Assembly (NCBI RefSeq): GCF_004770905.1
Contig: NZ_RQHT01000012.1
Coordinates: forward strand, 310,001 to 374,000
Direction: 5' to 3'
Origin: Leptospira bandrabouensis
Lineage (GTDB): Bacteria; Spirochaetota; Leptospiria; Leptospirales; Leptospiraceae
DNA: 64,000 bases
Every line of letters begins with the position of its first letter. Position 1 is the first letter of the stretch. Positions 9,837 to 19,700 of this stretch are shown here, one piece after another. Below the pieces are notes generated by a model, which did no database searches, was not told where the DNA came from, and saw only the letters and a program-made list of their open reading frames with translations. Both the position numbers and the translations under genes were made by a program.

Positions 9837-11642
9837 ATGGGCGAAAAGGAAACAAATGCAATTTGTTGGAAATTAACATTAGGGTTAGAATTGTTAACTT
9901 CAATACTTGCGGTTCCGATTGGCGTTTTGTTTATCGTGTCTGGCGGAGGATATAACTTAGAGAAGGCGATTTCTGTAGTTCTTGGAGCAACTATTGCTCT
10001 CACTATATCTTATATCATTCCAACCATTCGTTTTTTTCGTTTACGTAGGTTAATTTTAGAAACAAAACCAAATCATTTTTCGAATCAATCTTTGGAAGCA
10101 AAACAGGAAATCAAAACAAAACTTCTTAAGTTTCCAAAAAATAATCTTGGTTATTTTTTAGTACAGTGGACCTTTGGGATACCCACTGCAGCGTTAATTG
10201 CTTTTTTATTTTTCACACCTACGATAGTTGAAATCATTCCCTATATAATCCTACCTGTAATCATTTATCCCGTGTTAGGTGTCTCCCATTTTTTCCTTAC
10301 AGAGCTTCGATTGGCGCCGGTTTTATCATTACCTGCTTTAAAAAATCTCCCATTGGAAGTAGGGAAGATTCCCAAAATCGGAATTTTTCCTAGAGTGTTT
10401 TTTACCATGCTTGCTGTTTTTAGTATGAGTATGACAACACTTGGTTATTTACTGGGAGCGCAAGTAACAGGAATCATTCAATTAAATAATGCAGCCCTCA
10501 CAATTGGGTTACTCGCATTATTCATTTGTATCGCCATTTATATTTTGACCTCACTTTTTGTGAGGGCTATGAAAATGAATACCGTTCAAATGGTAAACTG
10601 TTATGAGGCATTAGCAAATGGTGACCTTAGGGAAAATGTTTCAATGATTTCTGTAGATGAGTTGGGTCATGGAACTTTATCTCTAAATTCCTTTATTGAA
10701 AGTATTCGTAAAATTACTTCTGGTGTCATAAAAGAATCAGAACGAGTTAGTAATGATTCCAAAGTCATTTCGACACAAACACAAGGGTTATCGCAAGCAA
10801 TGATGGAACAAGCATCCTCTACAGAACAAATGTCTGCTGGTATTGAAGAAATGTCGGCAAGCATTCGTTCGACGGCAGTTGGAGCCAAAACACAAAATAA
10901 GATTACAAAAGATGCACTTCAGTCCCTCGTGGAAATGGAATCAGTTTTAGTGGAGGTGCATTCATCTATGGAACGTACCAATTCGGAAACTAAAAAAATG
11001 GAAGAAGAAATTGTTTCCGGACAAACTACATTAAGATCAACACTAATTGCTATGGAAGAAATTGAAACGAGTGTGGAACATACAGCCGATGTGATTCAGG
11101 TAATTAGTGATATTTCAGATAAAATTGGACTTTTGTCACTGAATGCTTCTATAGAAGCGGCAAGGGCAGGAGAAGCAGGTAGAGGATTTGCTGTTGTTGC
11201 GAGCGAAATTTCTAAATTAGGGGAACAAACCTTGCAAAATACAAAACGAATTTTAGAGGCAGTGGATAAAGCCTACGAGGCATCTAAACTCGGAAGGGCT
11301 GCCGTTTCTAATACAGAAAAAACTTTTTCACAAATTGGTAGTGCCGTAGAGACTACTGTACATTTAATCCAAACTTCATCTGAAAAAACAAAAAAACAAA
11401 TGTTAATTGCAAAAGAGGTAAAAGAAGGATTTTCCGACCTTACACGTTCCGCAATGGAGATTGAACAAAACACGGAAGAACAAGCGCGCACTTCCTTTGA
11501 GTTATCACAAAGTGTCGCGACCATTTCCGAGGGAACAGAATACCTGAATCAATTTGTTGGCGAAATTGATAAACTATGTTTAACACTCTCCGAACAAGCA
11601 GATAATCTCAAAAAAGGAATTAGTTTCTTTCGAATCGAATGA
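9837..11642 (+). CDS. Methyl-accepting chemotaxis protein with multi-helix membrane sensor
   Basis: About 601 residues. The N-terminal 250 residues contain roughly six hydrophobic helices instead of the usual two helices flanking a periplasmic ligand domain. A HAMP region follows (about 245-300), then the cytoplasmic signalling coiled coil. The hairpin tip contains [18 protein letters not shown] and [11 protein letters not shown], the signature that contacts CheA and CheW. Start: the ATG at 9837 has AAGGAA about nine bases upstream. An in-frame TTG at 9816 is the alternative. Signals are unknown, but the integral-membrane sensor suggests a hydrophobic or bioenergetic cue. The gene ends against the structured repeat at 11647. 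Confidence 0.87.
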   Translation: MGEKETNAICWKLTLGLELLTSILAVPIGVLFIVSGGGYNLEKAISVVLGATIALTISYIIPTIRFFRLRRLILETKPNHFSNQSLEAKQEIKTKLLKFPKNNLGYFLVQWTFGIPTAALIAFLFFTPTIVEIIPYIILPVIIYPVLGVSHFFLTELRLAPVLSLPALKNLPLEVGKIPKIGIFPRVFFTMLAVFSMSMTTLGYLLGAQVTGIIQLNNAALTIGLLALFICIAIYILTSLFVRAMKMNTVQMVNCYEALANGDLRENVSMISVDELGHGTLSLNSFIESIRKITSGVIKESERVSNDSKVISTQTQGLSQAMMEQASSTEQMSAGIEEMSASIRSTAVGAKTQNKITKDALQSLVEMESVLVEVHSSMERTNSETKKMEEEIVSGQTTLRSTLIAMEEIETSVEHTADVIQVISDISDKIGLLSLNASIEAARAGEAGRGFAVVASEISKLGEQTLQNTKRILEAVDKAYEASKLGRAAVSNTEKTFSQIGSAVETTVHLIQTSSEKTKKQMLIAKEVKEGFSDLTRSAMEIEQNTEEQARTSFELSQSVATISEGTEYLNQFVGEIDKLCLTLSEQADNLKKGISFFRIE

Positions 11643-11646
11643 TGTT

Positions 11647-11728
11647 GGGGGCGCCTCGCCATTTGGCGACCGCGCTTTTCGCTCCTATCTTTCCCTACGG
11701 GAAAGGATATCCGCTGCAATCGCTGGCG
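11647..11728. repeat. GC-rich structured intergenic element between convergent genes
   Basis: An unusually GC-rich 82-bp patch in an AT-rich chromosome fills the gap between the convergent MCP and PhzF genes. It contains two tight hairpins: CGCCA/TGGCG at 11657-11668 and TTTCCC/GGGAAA around TAC at 11690-11704, followed by GGATATCC. It looks like a dispersed repeat unit rather than an ordinary terminator because there is no T-run directly after either stem. Only one copy is in this window, so its repeat status is inferred from composition and compactness. Confidence 0.45.
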
Positions 11729-11736
11729 TGAAGAAT

Positions 11737-12546
11737 CTATATTGGTTTTTTGATTGTACCTTGAAGATACAAAACGGCAGATCCTCCAATGGATACTCTT
11801 TCGTTTTGTAATTCGATAAAAAATTCGGCTCCTCTATTTGATTTTTGATAAGACTTAAAAATATCTTTTTTTAGTCTCTCCGAAACGAAAGGAGCTAAAC
11901 TACAATGAGCAGAACCTGTAGCAGGGTCTTCTGGAATACCAAGTCCAGGTCCAAAAAATCGAAATTCATAATCATCAGATGAAGATTGCGCATGGTTGAT
12001 CCAAAGTGCAATATAACCTCTATTTGTTGGTAATTCTTTTAATTTATGGAAATCTGGATTTAAGATTTCTATGTCTTGTTTTGATTTGTAAAGAAAGATA
12101 GTATCTTTTCCTTCCCAAATTTCCTCTGGTTCCTTTCCCAAAATGGAAACTATTGTTTTTGGGTCGATACTGGTATTTTTATTAAAATTTGGATAAATGG
12201 GGAAATTCATATAAATCAATTCTTCTTTTATGGAAATGGGTAAATTTCCTGATTTGGATAAAAATTGAAATTTAAGTCTGGATTCCTGATAATGATTCTT
12301 TAATACGTAACTAGCTGCCAAGGTTGCATGACCACAGAGGTCCACTTCGACTTGAGGAGTGAACCAACGAATTCGGTATTCAGCACCTTCTTTTACCACA
12401 AAAGCAGTTTCGGAAAGATTGTTTTCTTTTGCAACGTTTTGCATCCATTCCTCTTTCGGCCATTCAGGTAGGATTACAACAGCCGCAGGATTTCCTGCAA
12501 ACTCCGAATGGGAAAAGGCATCGACAATAAATAATCTTTGATCCAT
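11737..12546 (-). CDS. PhzF-family epimerase/isomerase-like protein
   Basis: 269 residues, the normal length for the PhzF fold (two diaminopimelate-epimerase-like halves). Diagnostic blocks are the N-terminal DAFSHSEFAGNPAAVV, ENNLSETAFV with the conserved Glu that acts as general acid/base in PhzF, GHATLAA, and the C-terminal GPGLGIPEDPATGSAH. Family members isomerise a range of small substrates, and no phenazine genes are present here, so the substrate is unknown. The start at 12546 is an ATG. Two AGTATACAGT boxes lie upstream of it. Confidence 0.87.
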   Translation of the reverse strand: MDQRLFIVDAFSHSEFAGNPAAVVILPEWPKEEWMQNVAKENNLSETAFVVKEGAEYRIRWFTPQVEVDLCGHATLAASYVLKNHYQESRLKFQFLSKSGNLPISIKEELIYMNFPIYPNFNKNTSIDPKTIVSILGKEPEEIWEGKDTIFLYKSKQDIEILNPDFHKLKELPTNRGYIALWINHAQSSSDDYEFRFFGPGLGIPEDPATGSAHCSLAPFVSERLKKDIFKSYQKSNRGAEFFIELQNERVSIGGSAVLYLQGTIKKPI

Positions 12547-12580
12547 AGATTGATTTTATCAATAAAATATGAATTCACCT

Positions 12581-12613
12581 AGTATACAGTTTCAAAAATA
12601 AAAAGTATACAGT
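12581..12613 (-). promoter_or_regulatory. Direct AGTATACAGT boxes upstream of the PhzF gene
   Basis: The 10-mer AGTATACAGT occurs at 12581-12590 and again at 12604-12613, a 23-bp period (about two helical turns), 35-67 bp upstream of the PhzF start. Read toward PhzF, each copy contains TGTATACT, a good extended -10. The pair could therefore be tandem promoters or an operator for a dimeric regulator. Whether either is used cannot be told from sequence. Confidence 0.35.
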
Positions 12614-12655
12614 GACGATTCTTTTTAACGATCAGAAGGAATGTTTAATATTAGT

Positions 12656-13660
12656 TTAACGTTTCTCGGATTCTTCTAGTAAGCTATTGGCAGTTCTTTT
12701 TACAATATCGTTCACTAGATGGTCCAATTCCTTGGCCGATTTTTTTAAATAGGAATATATTTCGTTCGTCGTTTCTGGTGTTGTTTCTGAATCCAAAAGA
12801 TTGATAAGACCTAAAATATTGGCAAGAGGGCTTCGTATTTCATGGGATTGGATTCTTGCTATTTCTTTTAATTCAAAAATTTGTTTTTGTATTTTGTTAT
12901 CAGCTAAAACTTTTTCTGTAATGTCTACAATGATGGCTGAAACATAATTTGTTTGGTTAACTACAAAACTATTTAGGCTGACTTCTACTTGGATTTCCGT
13001 TCCATCTTTTTTGACTGCCGATGTGACTTGGTTTTTTCCAATTCGCATGGGTCTTGGAGCTTGGAAGTATCCTTCAAGCAACCTATCATGGCCTTTTCTA
13101 TGGTGCATAGGAACAAGAAGTTCCACGGGTTGGTTGACGAGCTCTTCTCTTGGAAAACCAAAGGTATTTTCTGTTTCTAAATTGCAGTGGCTGATTTTCC
13201 CTTCTCGATCCACGATAAGAATGGCATTGGGTGCTGATTCAATTAAGTTTCGAAATTTTTGTTCACTTTCAGAAAGGGCAATTTCCATTTTTTTTCGTGC
13301 ATCAATATTTTTACCACGTAGACAAATACCCATTAGTTTTTTTTCTTTATCATAAGTCGGATTCATTTTGTATTCGAACCAAATGGATATGGAATTGATA
13401 CTAGCAATTCTTTCTATAATGATGCTTTGGCCCATAAGTGCCTTTTGAAATAATTCAAAGAATACGTCTTTGTCACCTGCAGTGACAAACTCTCGATAAT
13501 CATCTCCAATATTTATGGTTTTTCCAGAATAGGCAAGGATGGTATCTTTTAGGTTTTGGTTAAAGGCAAGCACTGAATAATCGAGACCCATAAGCACAAT
13601 GGCATCGGTCGAATTATCTAAGATCATTTGTGCGTAATTAGAAGAATCTTCAGGAAACAT
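12656..13660 (-). CDS. PAS-PAS-HisKA protein lacking the ATPase domain
   Basis: 334 residues. Two PAS domains (about 10-130 and 140-255, the second with the FGFPREELVNQPVELLVP type of core) precede a HisKA helix with an intact H-box, SHEIRSPLANILGLI, at about residues 275-290. The protein then stops about 45 residues later, within the dimerisation helices. No HATPase_c domain follows, and only 109 bp separate it from the PhzF gene, so the catalytic half is absent rather than frameshifted. It may receive phosphate from another kinase, act as a dimerising regulator, or be a decayed kinase. It has no membrane segment. Confidence 0.75.
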   Translation of the reverse strand: MFPEDSSNYAQMILDNSTDAIVLMGLDYSVLAFNQNLKDTILAYSGKTINIGDDYREFVTAGDKDVFFELFQKALMGQSIIIERIASINSISIWFEYKMNPTYDKEKKLMGICLRGKNIDARKKMEIALSESEQKFRNLIESAPNAILIVDREGKISHCNLETENTFGFPREELVNQPVELLVPMHHRKGHDRLLEGYFQAPRPMRIGKNQVTSAVKKDGTEIQVEVSLNSFVVNQTNYVSAIIVDITEKVLADNKIQKQIFELKEIARIQSHEIRSPLANILGLINLLDSETTPETTNEIYSYLKKSAKELDHLVNDIVKRTANSLLEESEKR

Positions 13661-13807
13661 TGGTTATCTATGGCATTTTTTTCCCTGATCGAATTCAGGA
13701 AAGAAAATTTAAATGGGTGGCAAAGGCTAAGTTGCCTCATGCAGAAAAACTGCTGATTGTCTAATTAAGGTTTTAGATTAATTCTAATTGGATGGGGATC
13801 TTGTTTG

Positions 13808-14377
13808 TTATTTCTTTGTAAGTAAAATTATATTGATTATAATCTGTACTAATAAAAGAGCAAAAATGGATCCTCCAATTCCGTAAATGATTCTGGCTTT
13901 ATTTTCTAATTCGTCTATACGAAATTGATTCATTAAAAAGTAAACATCTGCATTCGAGGTAATGTAAATAAATTCTTTTTCTTTTTCATCCGGTTCTCTG
14001 TTAGCTTTGAGTTTTATTGGAATTTTTGAAACATCTTCATCGTGAAGTATTTTTCCGGATAGCTCTATATATCTTTCCTTAATTAGTGGGTTCGTTCTCC
14101 ACCTAACATATGCATCACTATAGAAACGAAAGGCGGACTTGAATTGTTTTCTGGAATAAAAGTCCTCTCCTTTAGCGATCCATAACTCAGTTTCTAATAG
14201 TTCTAATTTTGTTTGGTCTATTTTAGAATTTTGAAATTTGCTGAGGAGGTCTTCCGCTTCAGAAAATTTTTTTTCCTTTAAATTGTATCGAAATAGAAAT
14301 GTATCTTCTTCGGAAACGGAATCGGCTATAATCATGGAGCCGAAAAGAAGTAAAAAAACTAAGCATATCTTTTTCAT
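13808..14377 (-). CDS. Hypothetical exported protein with C-terminal membrane anchor
   Basis: 189 residues with a signal peptide (about 1-19, ending MIIADS), a charged helical middle with a TPR-like look (YSRKQFKSAFRFYSDAY at about 75-91), and a C-terminal hydrophobic helix (about 163-186) followed by Lys-Lys. The body would therefore sit in the periplasm, held at the inner membrane. It is the last gene of a three-gene set: its ATG comes two bases after the stop of the kelch lipoprotein gene, implying co-translation. Function is not recognised. Confidence 0.6.
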   Translation of the reverse strand: MKKICLVFLLLFGSMIIADSVSEEDTFLFRYNLKEKKFSEAEDLLSKFQNSKIDQTKLELLETELWIAKGEDFYSRKQFKSAFRFYSDAYVRWRTNPLIKERYIELSGKILHDEDVSKIPIKLKANREPDEKEKEFIYITSNADVYFLMNQFRIDELENKARIIYGIGGSIFALLLVQIIINIILLTKK

Positions 14378-14379
14378 AT

Positions 14380-15750
14380 TTATCTACTTAAAATTACCGC
14401 TTTGTGTCCGAATCTACTTCTCGGCATATTAACTGATTCTGGAACCCAAGGATTTCCACCTGCATTGGCTAAGTCCAAAGAATAGACTTGGTCTACGGGA
14501 AGGTTAAATTCTGATGCTCCCCCAAATAGATATAGTTTTCTTTTTTCATAGGAAACTTCCATAGCAGGATAGTATAAGGCTATGGGTGTATTGGAACCTG
14601 TAACAAATGCATTGGAAGCATTACCTAGGAAGGAGTATTCAAATCGATTTGAATTTGTAACGGCTGTGACTGGTTGTGATATATTGGTTCCTGTGGAACC
14701 GCCAACAACAAATATTGCTGGAGTATCAGTAGGGTAAGGATCTGTGGAAATAGGTCTGTAACAGGCATAACCTGATCCATGTCTTGCAAGAGAAATGGAG
14801 GCTTCAATTTTTCCAGAAGTTGAATTAAGTGAAGGGGCATAAGCATCAGTTGTTGCATAAGCTAATCCGTCAGAATAAAATCTTCCCCCTGTAAAAATTA
14901 AACTTCCGTTATAAGTACATCCTGCCATGTCGATACGAGGAAAAATATTGGTACTTGATAAGAGGCTAACCCATGTACCACTGTTTCCAATATTAGGGTA
15001 AAATTTATAAACAGTATTAAATATAGTACCGGTAGTCATATCCGTCGTTGTTGTTCCACCTAGGATAACAATTTCTTCATCGAAAGCACCTGCGACCCCA
15101 CCTTGTAGAGTAGAGGGCATGTCTGCCAGACTCTTGTTCCAAGTATTGGTTAAAGGGTCGTATGCTTCTACAATTCTACTCATCGTATAAAAGGCACCAT
15201 TTTTGATAATTCCACCAATGACATAGATTTTGTTTTTAAAAGATACTACTTGAGCATTAAGCCGGGGTGTGGGAACATTTGTAACCGCAGGATGCCAAAT
15301 ATTTTCTACAGGATCGTAATAATCTATTTCGCTGACTGCATTTTTGTCCGAACCTATTCCTCCTACAATCCAAATGCTTCGGCGAAATATGACAGCATTG
15401 TCAGATAGTGTTTTAAAAGTAGATGGAATTCCTAATCCTATTTCTTTGATTCCGCAGGAAGGTATATAACTGTAATCTGAATCAGTAATTAAATTGGAAA
15501 GAGAGACTGCGTGAAGTTCACTATCAAGAAATGAAGTATCTACATTATTATAATTTGGCCCTGTGGTGACTAAGAAACCTGGAACTTTCCCTGAACATTT
15601 CCAGCTAACAACTGCTGAGTTGGTGGATATATTTGTTACAAGTTGCCATTCAATTTTTGCTGTATTTGCTTTTCCTCCGTCCGTGAGCGGATTTGCACAA
15701 TTCCATAGTGTAAAAAAGATAAAAAAGAAAAATGTAATTTTATATTTCAT
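14380..15750 (-). CDS. Kelch-repeat lipoprotein
   Basis: 456 residues from the ATG at 15750. The lipoprotein signal is MKYKITFFFFIFFTLWNC with Cys18 at the lipobox. A fibronectin-like segment (about 30-110, SAVVSWKCSG) is followed by five or six kelch motifs (IWIVGGIGSDKN, IYVIGGIIKNG, IVILGGTTTTD, LIFTGGRFYSDG, LYLFGGASEF) that should form a beta-propeller. The frame also stays open to 15792, but that start would lie inside the upstream gene. The 15750 ATG shares its A with the upstream TAA (TAATG), the classic arrangement for translational coupling, and places the signal peptide at the N-terminus. Probably an envelope-anchored binding protein; the ligand is unknown. Confidence 0.75.
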   Translation of the reverse strand: MKYKITFFFFIFFTLWNCANPLTDGGKANTAKIEWQLVTNISTNSAVVSWKCSGKVPGFLVTTGPNYNNVDTSFLDSELHAVSLSNLITDSDYSYIPSCGIKEIGLGIPSTFKTLSDNAVIFRRSIWIVGGIGSDKNAVSEIDYYDPVENIWHPAVTNVPTPRLNAQVVSFKNKIYVIGGIIKNGAFYTMSRIVEAYDPLTNTWNKSLADMPSTLQGGVAGAFDEEIVILGGTTTTDMTTGTIFNTVYKFYPNIGNSGTWVSLLSSTNIFPRIDMAGCTYNGSLIFTGGRFYSDGLAYATTDAYAPSLNSTSGKIEASISLARHGSGYACYRPISTDPYPTDTPAIFVVGGSTGTNISQPVTAVTNSNRFEYSFLGNASNAFVTGSNTPIALYYPAMEVSYEKRKLYLFGGASEFNLPVDQVYSLDLANAGGNPWVPESVNMPRSRFGHKAVILSR

Positions 15751-16658
15751 TAAAAATTGACTCCACCTGATAATTCTAATCCTGAGCCACAATGAGTTTT
15801 TTCTATTTCAAAAAAACATAAGTTTTTCCACCCAATTCGATAGAAAGAAGGTCCATATTTTAATCCCTGCCAACCTAACTCAATATAGGCAGAAGGGTTT
15901 GTGCCATTTTTTGCATTATTTTGGTCGAAACGATAGGTAACGGATGATGTTCCTATTCCGACAATTCCATAAAAATCTAATAAAGGATTGGATTGAAAGA
16001 CTTTTGATTGGTGTAGATAAACATATCCAGATTGTGTAGTAACCTCTTTTAAAGGTCCAGTCGATTGTAAGTATTCAAATTTGAATCCTAATTGGTATGT
16101 GTTTTTAAATCTTAAAAATGCGGGTTCGGTAAAGGCAGAAAGACCAAAAAGCGGAGGAGTCTGGTTTCCTAAAGGTGGGAAAAGTGGTAAATAGGTAATG
16201 CTTCCGCCAACTCTTGTTTGGTTGTCCAGTTTATCGTTTGCTAAATAAACAATTGGAAATTCCGGACGATCGTCGGCTTCTGACACAGTGTTTTTAATTT
16301 CGCTTCTATTTATGGTTAAAAAACCAAGTTCAGATTTAATGATTACTTCATCTTTGTTTTTATCAGCGATCGTTCCTTTGATAACACTACCATTTTTTAA
16401 TGATAAAATTGCGATTTTGTAGGAATTATTGGTTTGTCCATTGTTAACTAAATTATAATATTCTAGATCCTTTTTGGGCACTTTATATTCAGATCCCTTA
16501 AAACGAACAACTAGTAGACGTTCGTCTTCGTAAATAAATTCGGTATGAAAAACTTCACCATTAGGAAATCGAAGTTCTGCAGGATAGATTGAGATGGTGG
16601 AGATCCCTAAAATAAATATAATTAATGTTGTTAACAGTGATAATGTGGTACTTTTCAT
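15750..16658 (-). CDS. Hypothetical envelope protein, first gene of kelch operon
   Basis: 302 residues. An N-terminal signal (about 1-28) is followed by a small beta-rich segment (about 30-130, LRFPNGEVFHTEF, LKNGSVIKGTI), which looks like repeated SH3/Sm-like strands. The C-terminal 170 residues alternate polar and hydrophobic residues, as in a small outer membrane barrel, and end in GVNF with the terminal Phe typical of barrel proteins. It is the first gene of the kelch operon and is divergent from the RHS gene. I do not recognise a named family. Confidence 0.6.
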   Translation of the reverse strand: MKSTTLSLLTTLIIFILGISTISIYPAELRFPNGEVFHTEFIYEDERLLVVRFKGSEYKVPKKDLEYYNLVNNGQTNNSYKIAILSLKNGSVIKGTIADKNKDEVIIKSELGFLTINRSEIKNTVSEADDRPEFPIVYLANDKLDNQTRVGGSITYLPLFPPLGNQTPPLFGLSAFTEPAFLRFKNTYQLGFKFEYLQSTGPLKEVTTQSGYVYLHQSKVFQSNPLLDFYGIVGIGTSSVTYRFDQNNAKNGTNPSAYIELGWQGLKYGPSFYRIGWKNLCFFEIEKTHCGSGLELSGGVNF

Positions 16659-16677
16659 CGAATCTAACTTGTATTCG

Positions 16678-16706
16678 TTGACATTATTTTTAAATACTTG
16701 TTAGAT
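16678..16706 (+). promoter_or_regulatory. Candidate promoter of the RHS gene
   Basis: A perfect TTGACA at 16678-16683 is followed after 17 bp by TTAGAT (16701-16706), a weak -10. If used, transcription would begin near 16713, after the first in-frame ATG (16705) but before the ATG at 16744, which supports the downstream start for the RHS protein. Confidence 0.3.
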
Positions 16707-16743
16707 GGCAACATTATATTCTCGTGTTAGTTGGATAAGTGTT

Positions 16744-19700
16744 ATGCGGCAAATTATAATTAGATTAGTTCTTATTTCTTTGTTTTCGTTTTTATTTTTG
16801 TCGTTTTTAGGGGGACAAAAATTACCGCAACAAATGCCTGAAATTGGAATTGATCCTTCTGGGAATGCTTCTTTTTCCATTCCTTTGTCTATTCCAGTTG
16901 GTACAGGTGACCTAACTCCGTCAATTTCGCTGTCGTATAACTCAGGAATGGGTAGTGGATTATTAGGTAAAGGTTGGTCCCTTGGCGGTGGGGAATATAT
17001 AAAAAGAGATTCGGTGTATGGAATCAACCTGACAAATTCAGATCATTATGTTTCCTCAGAATACGGGCAGTTAGTGGATAGTGATGGTTCCGGGCAGTTA
17101 TTCTTTTCCAAAAATGAAAGTTTCGTTTCGTTTTACCCACAAGGTAATTATGGACTTGGGCCTACACAGTTTGTCACTTTTGATCAATCTGGAAATCGAT
17201 CTACCTATGGCGGTGAAAACGCACAAGTTTTAACAAATAACGGAGCTGTTATGTTATGGGCGCTTTCCGAATTGAGGGACTCGCATGGTGAAACAATTCG
17301 TTATGAGTGGGAACTTAGAAAGGGCGAGCTTTACCTTTCCAAAATTATTTATGCCGGAGGAGCTAGGTATATAAATTTTGAATATGAAGAAAGAGAAGAT
17401 TTTTTTAATGATTACTCCGAAAAACAACTAGTTGTCCGCGATTGGCGGCTTAAAAAAATCAGATTTTATTCTGATAATTCGCACGTACATACATATGAGT
17501 TTTTTTATTCTGCTGATTCCAAAACAAAAGACTCTCTTTTAACAAAAATCGATTTTGAAAAGGACAATTTGTTTTCGTTATCGACACACCTGCCATTGGA
17601 ATTTGTTTATTCGATAAGTCATACAGGAGTGGAACCTAAACTAAATAGCGGTGCCAATCCTCTTTCTAACGGTTATGGTTCGGACCAAGATATCGGAGAC
17701 AGGATGCTTGAGCTTTTAAAAAGAGCAATCTTTGAATATCTTTCCATGAAAGCATCGGAGCCTCCGAAAACTCAAACAAAACTTGCAAAAGCTTATAATA
17801 AAGTCCTACCCAAATCCATCCCAAGAGCTGGCGGCGGAACAGGAAATGGTTTTGATTATAATGCATTGAATGTTGAGATGCCAACTTATAATCCTGAAAC
17901 GGAATTTGTTGGAAGGTATCCACTTGGGAATAAAAATAGAGATGCCTGCAATTGGGGACCTATTGCCTGTATATGTACACTTTTCCCTGCTTGCCCTCCC
18001 TTTGTTCGGATGAAATGTGGGGAGTATGCTTTTTTTGGTGCTGATGCTTGCAATAACGGTGTATTATCTGCAAATAGAGCTGTTTTACCTACTGATATAG
18101 ATGGTGATGGAATCTCTGAATATTCGAGATTACTTGGAAAGGCAGATGGAGACCAAATTTATATTCGCTCCAATGATTATGTGAATAGCAGGGACTTTAG
18201 TTCGCCTAGTTTCCCAATTAAATATAATACTTATATAGATATTGCTGATATTGATGGAGATGGTCGGACAGACTTTGCTTATGAGAGGTCTGGAGTTTTG
18301 TATGTTGCCTTTTCCAATGGCAGTGGGCTCGAAAGTCCCACAGCTTTTCCCAATGTGACTTTGACTCCATATATTCAAAATTATACCCGCACTGCTAATT
18401 TAGCACCTAGAGATTACTTTGTTGATATGAATAGGGATGGTAGGGCAGACTTTGTCCATTTCTGGAATGATCGAATGTCCATTTATCTGTCTCAAGGTAG
18501 GGGTTTTGTCACTGAAAAAGTGATTTGGTTTGATGGTCATAGAAGTCCTCTCCAAGAAACGATGGATTCGAATCCATTTATCGCACACCGTATGAATCAG
18601 TTTACTGACATTGATGGAGATGGTATCCCCGAACATTTATTCGTTGTTAATGTAAATCCTCCCCCAGAACAGTACCAATTAGCAGCTCTAAAAGCACGTC
18701 ATTTCCAAGAAGTAGGAGCCGCAGATGCAGAGAGATTATCCTATACTAATGAAATCTTATCCATATTTGATGGGGCTGAGGCAGATGGAGGTCGTAAGAA
18801 TTTTCTTTCAGAGAGAGTTTTTCCTGATGAGAGGTCGTTGTATTGGAGTTTGGTAAACAACCCAGGAACAGCAACTTCTTCTCAAAAAGATACGATTACC
18901 AAATCGATTGATAGGCAATTTTTTGAAGATCGACTAAAGGAAATTGTAGATCGCCATGCAAATGAATTGGATATTGAAATTAGTCGAATTCGAAATGCTG
19001 ATTTGAATGGCTCTGCGTATCAATTGGTTGTTACAAAGATTGATACAAACAATAAAACTCTTTCACAGACAATTCAAAATATTCCACGAAACGTTGTGGG
19101 TTATATGGGGAAAAACTGGCTCGTCGATATTAATGGCGATGGACTTCTAGATTATGTTTCTTTTACCAACCGTAATAGTCATTTTAATCCTTATGATTAT
19201 GGAGTTGAGAATGCATATACCCTACATAACGAAATTAAAGTAGCATTCAACACTGGTGGCAAATTCGATTTTGATCATTATACTAATAATTACATTAATA
19301 CTGTCGTTAGGCCAGACCGGTTCGCTGAGGATAACGACCCGAATGCTAATAAAGTTTCTAGTTTTGAATTCACTGATCTCAATGAAGATGGAATCGTAGA
19401 TTTTATTGTAAAAGAGTTTAACTCTGCCAATTACCACGTATATCACGGGAAGGGGAATGGTTCTTTTGATAATCGATTTGATTTTAGTGTGGAATCAGCT
19501 GAGATTAATGGGAGTCGGTTTGAGGATAGAAATGCGGATGGTATTCCTGACTTCTTTTATCAATACGGAAAAAATAGTACCACTAGGCAAATTTTATCCG
19601 ATAGTCCATTAACTAAAGGTGGCCTCATCACGAAGGTAATCAATCAAGTCAATGGCGTAGAGTCTCAGATTTCCTATATATGGAAAAAAGATATGCCAGG

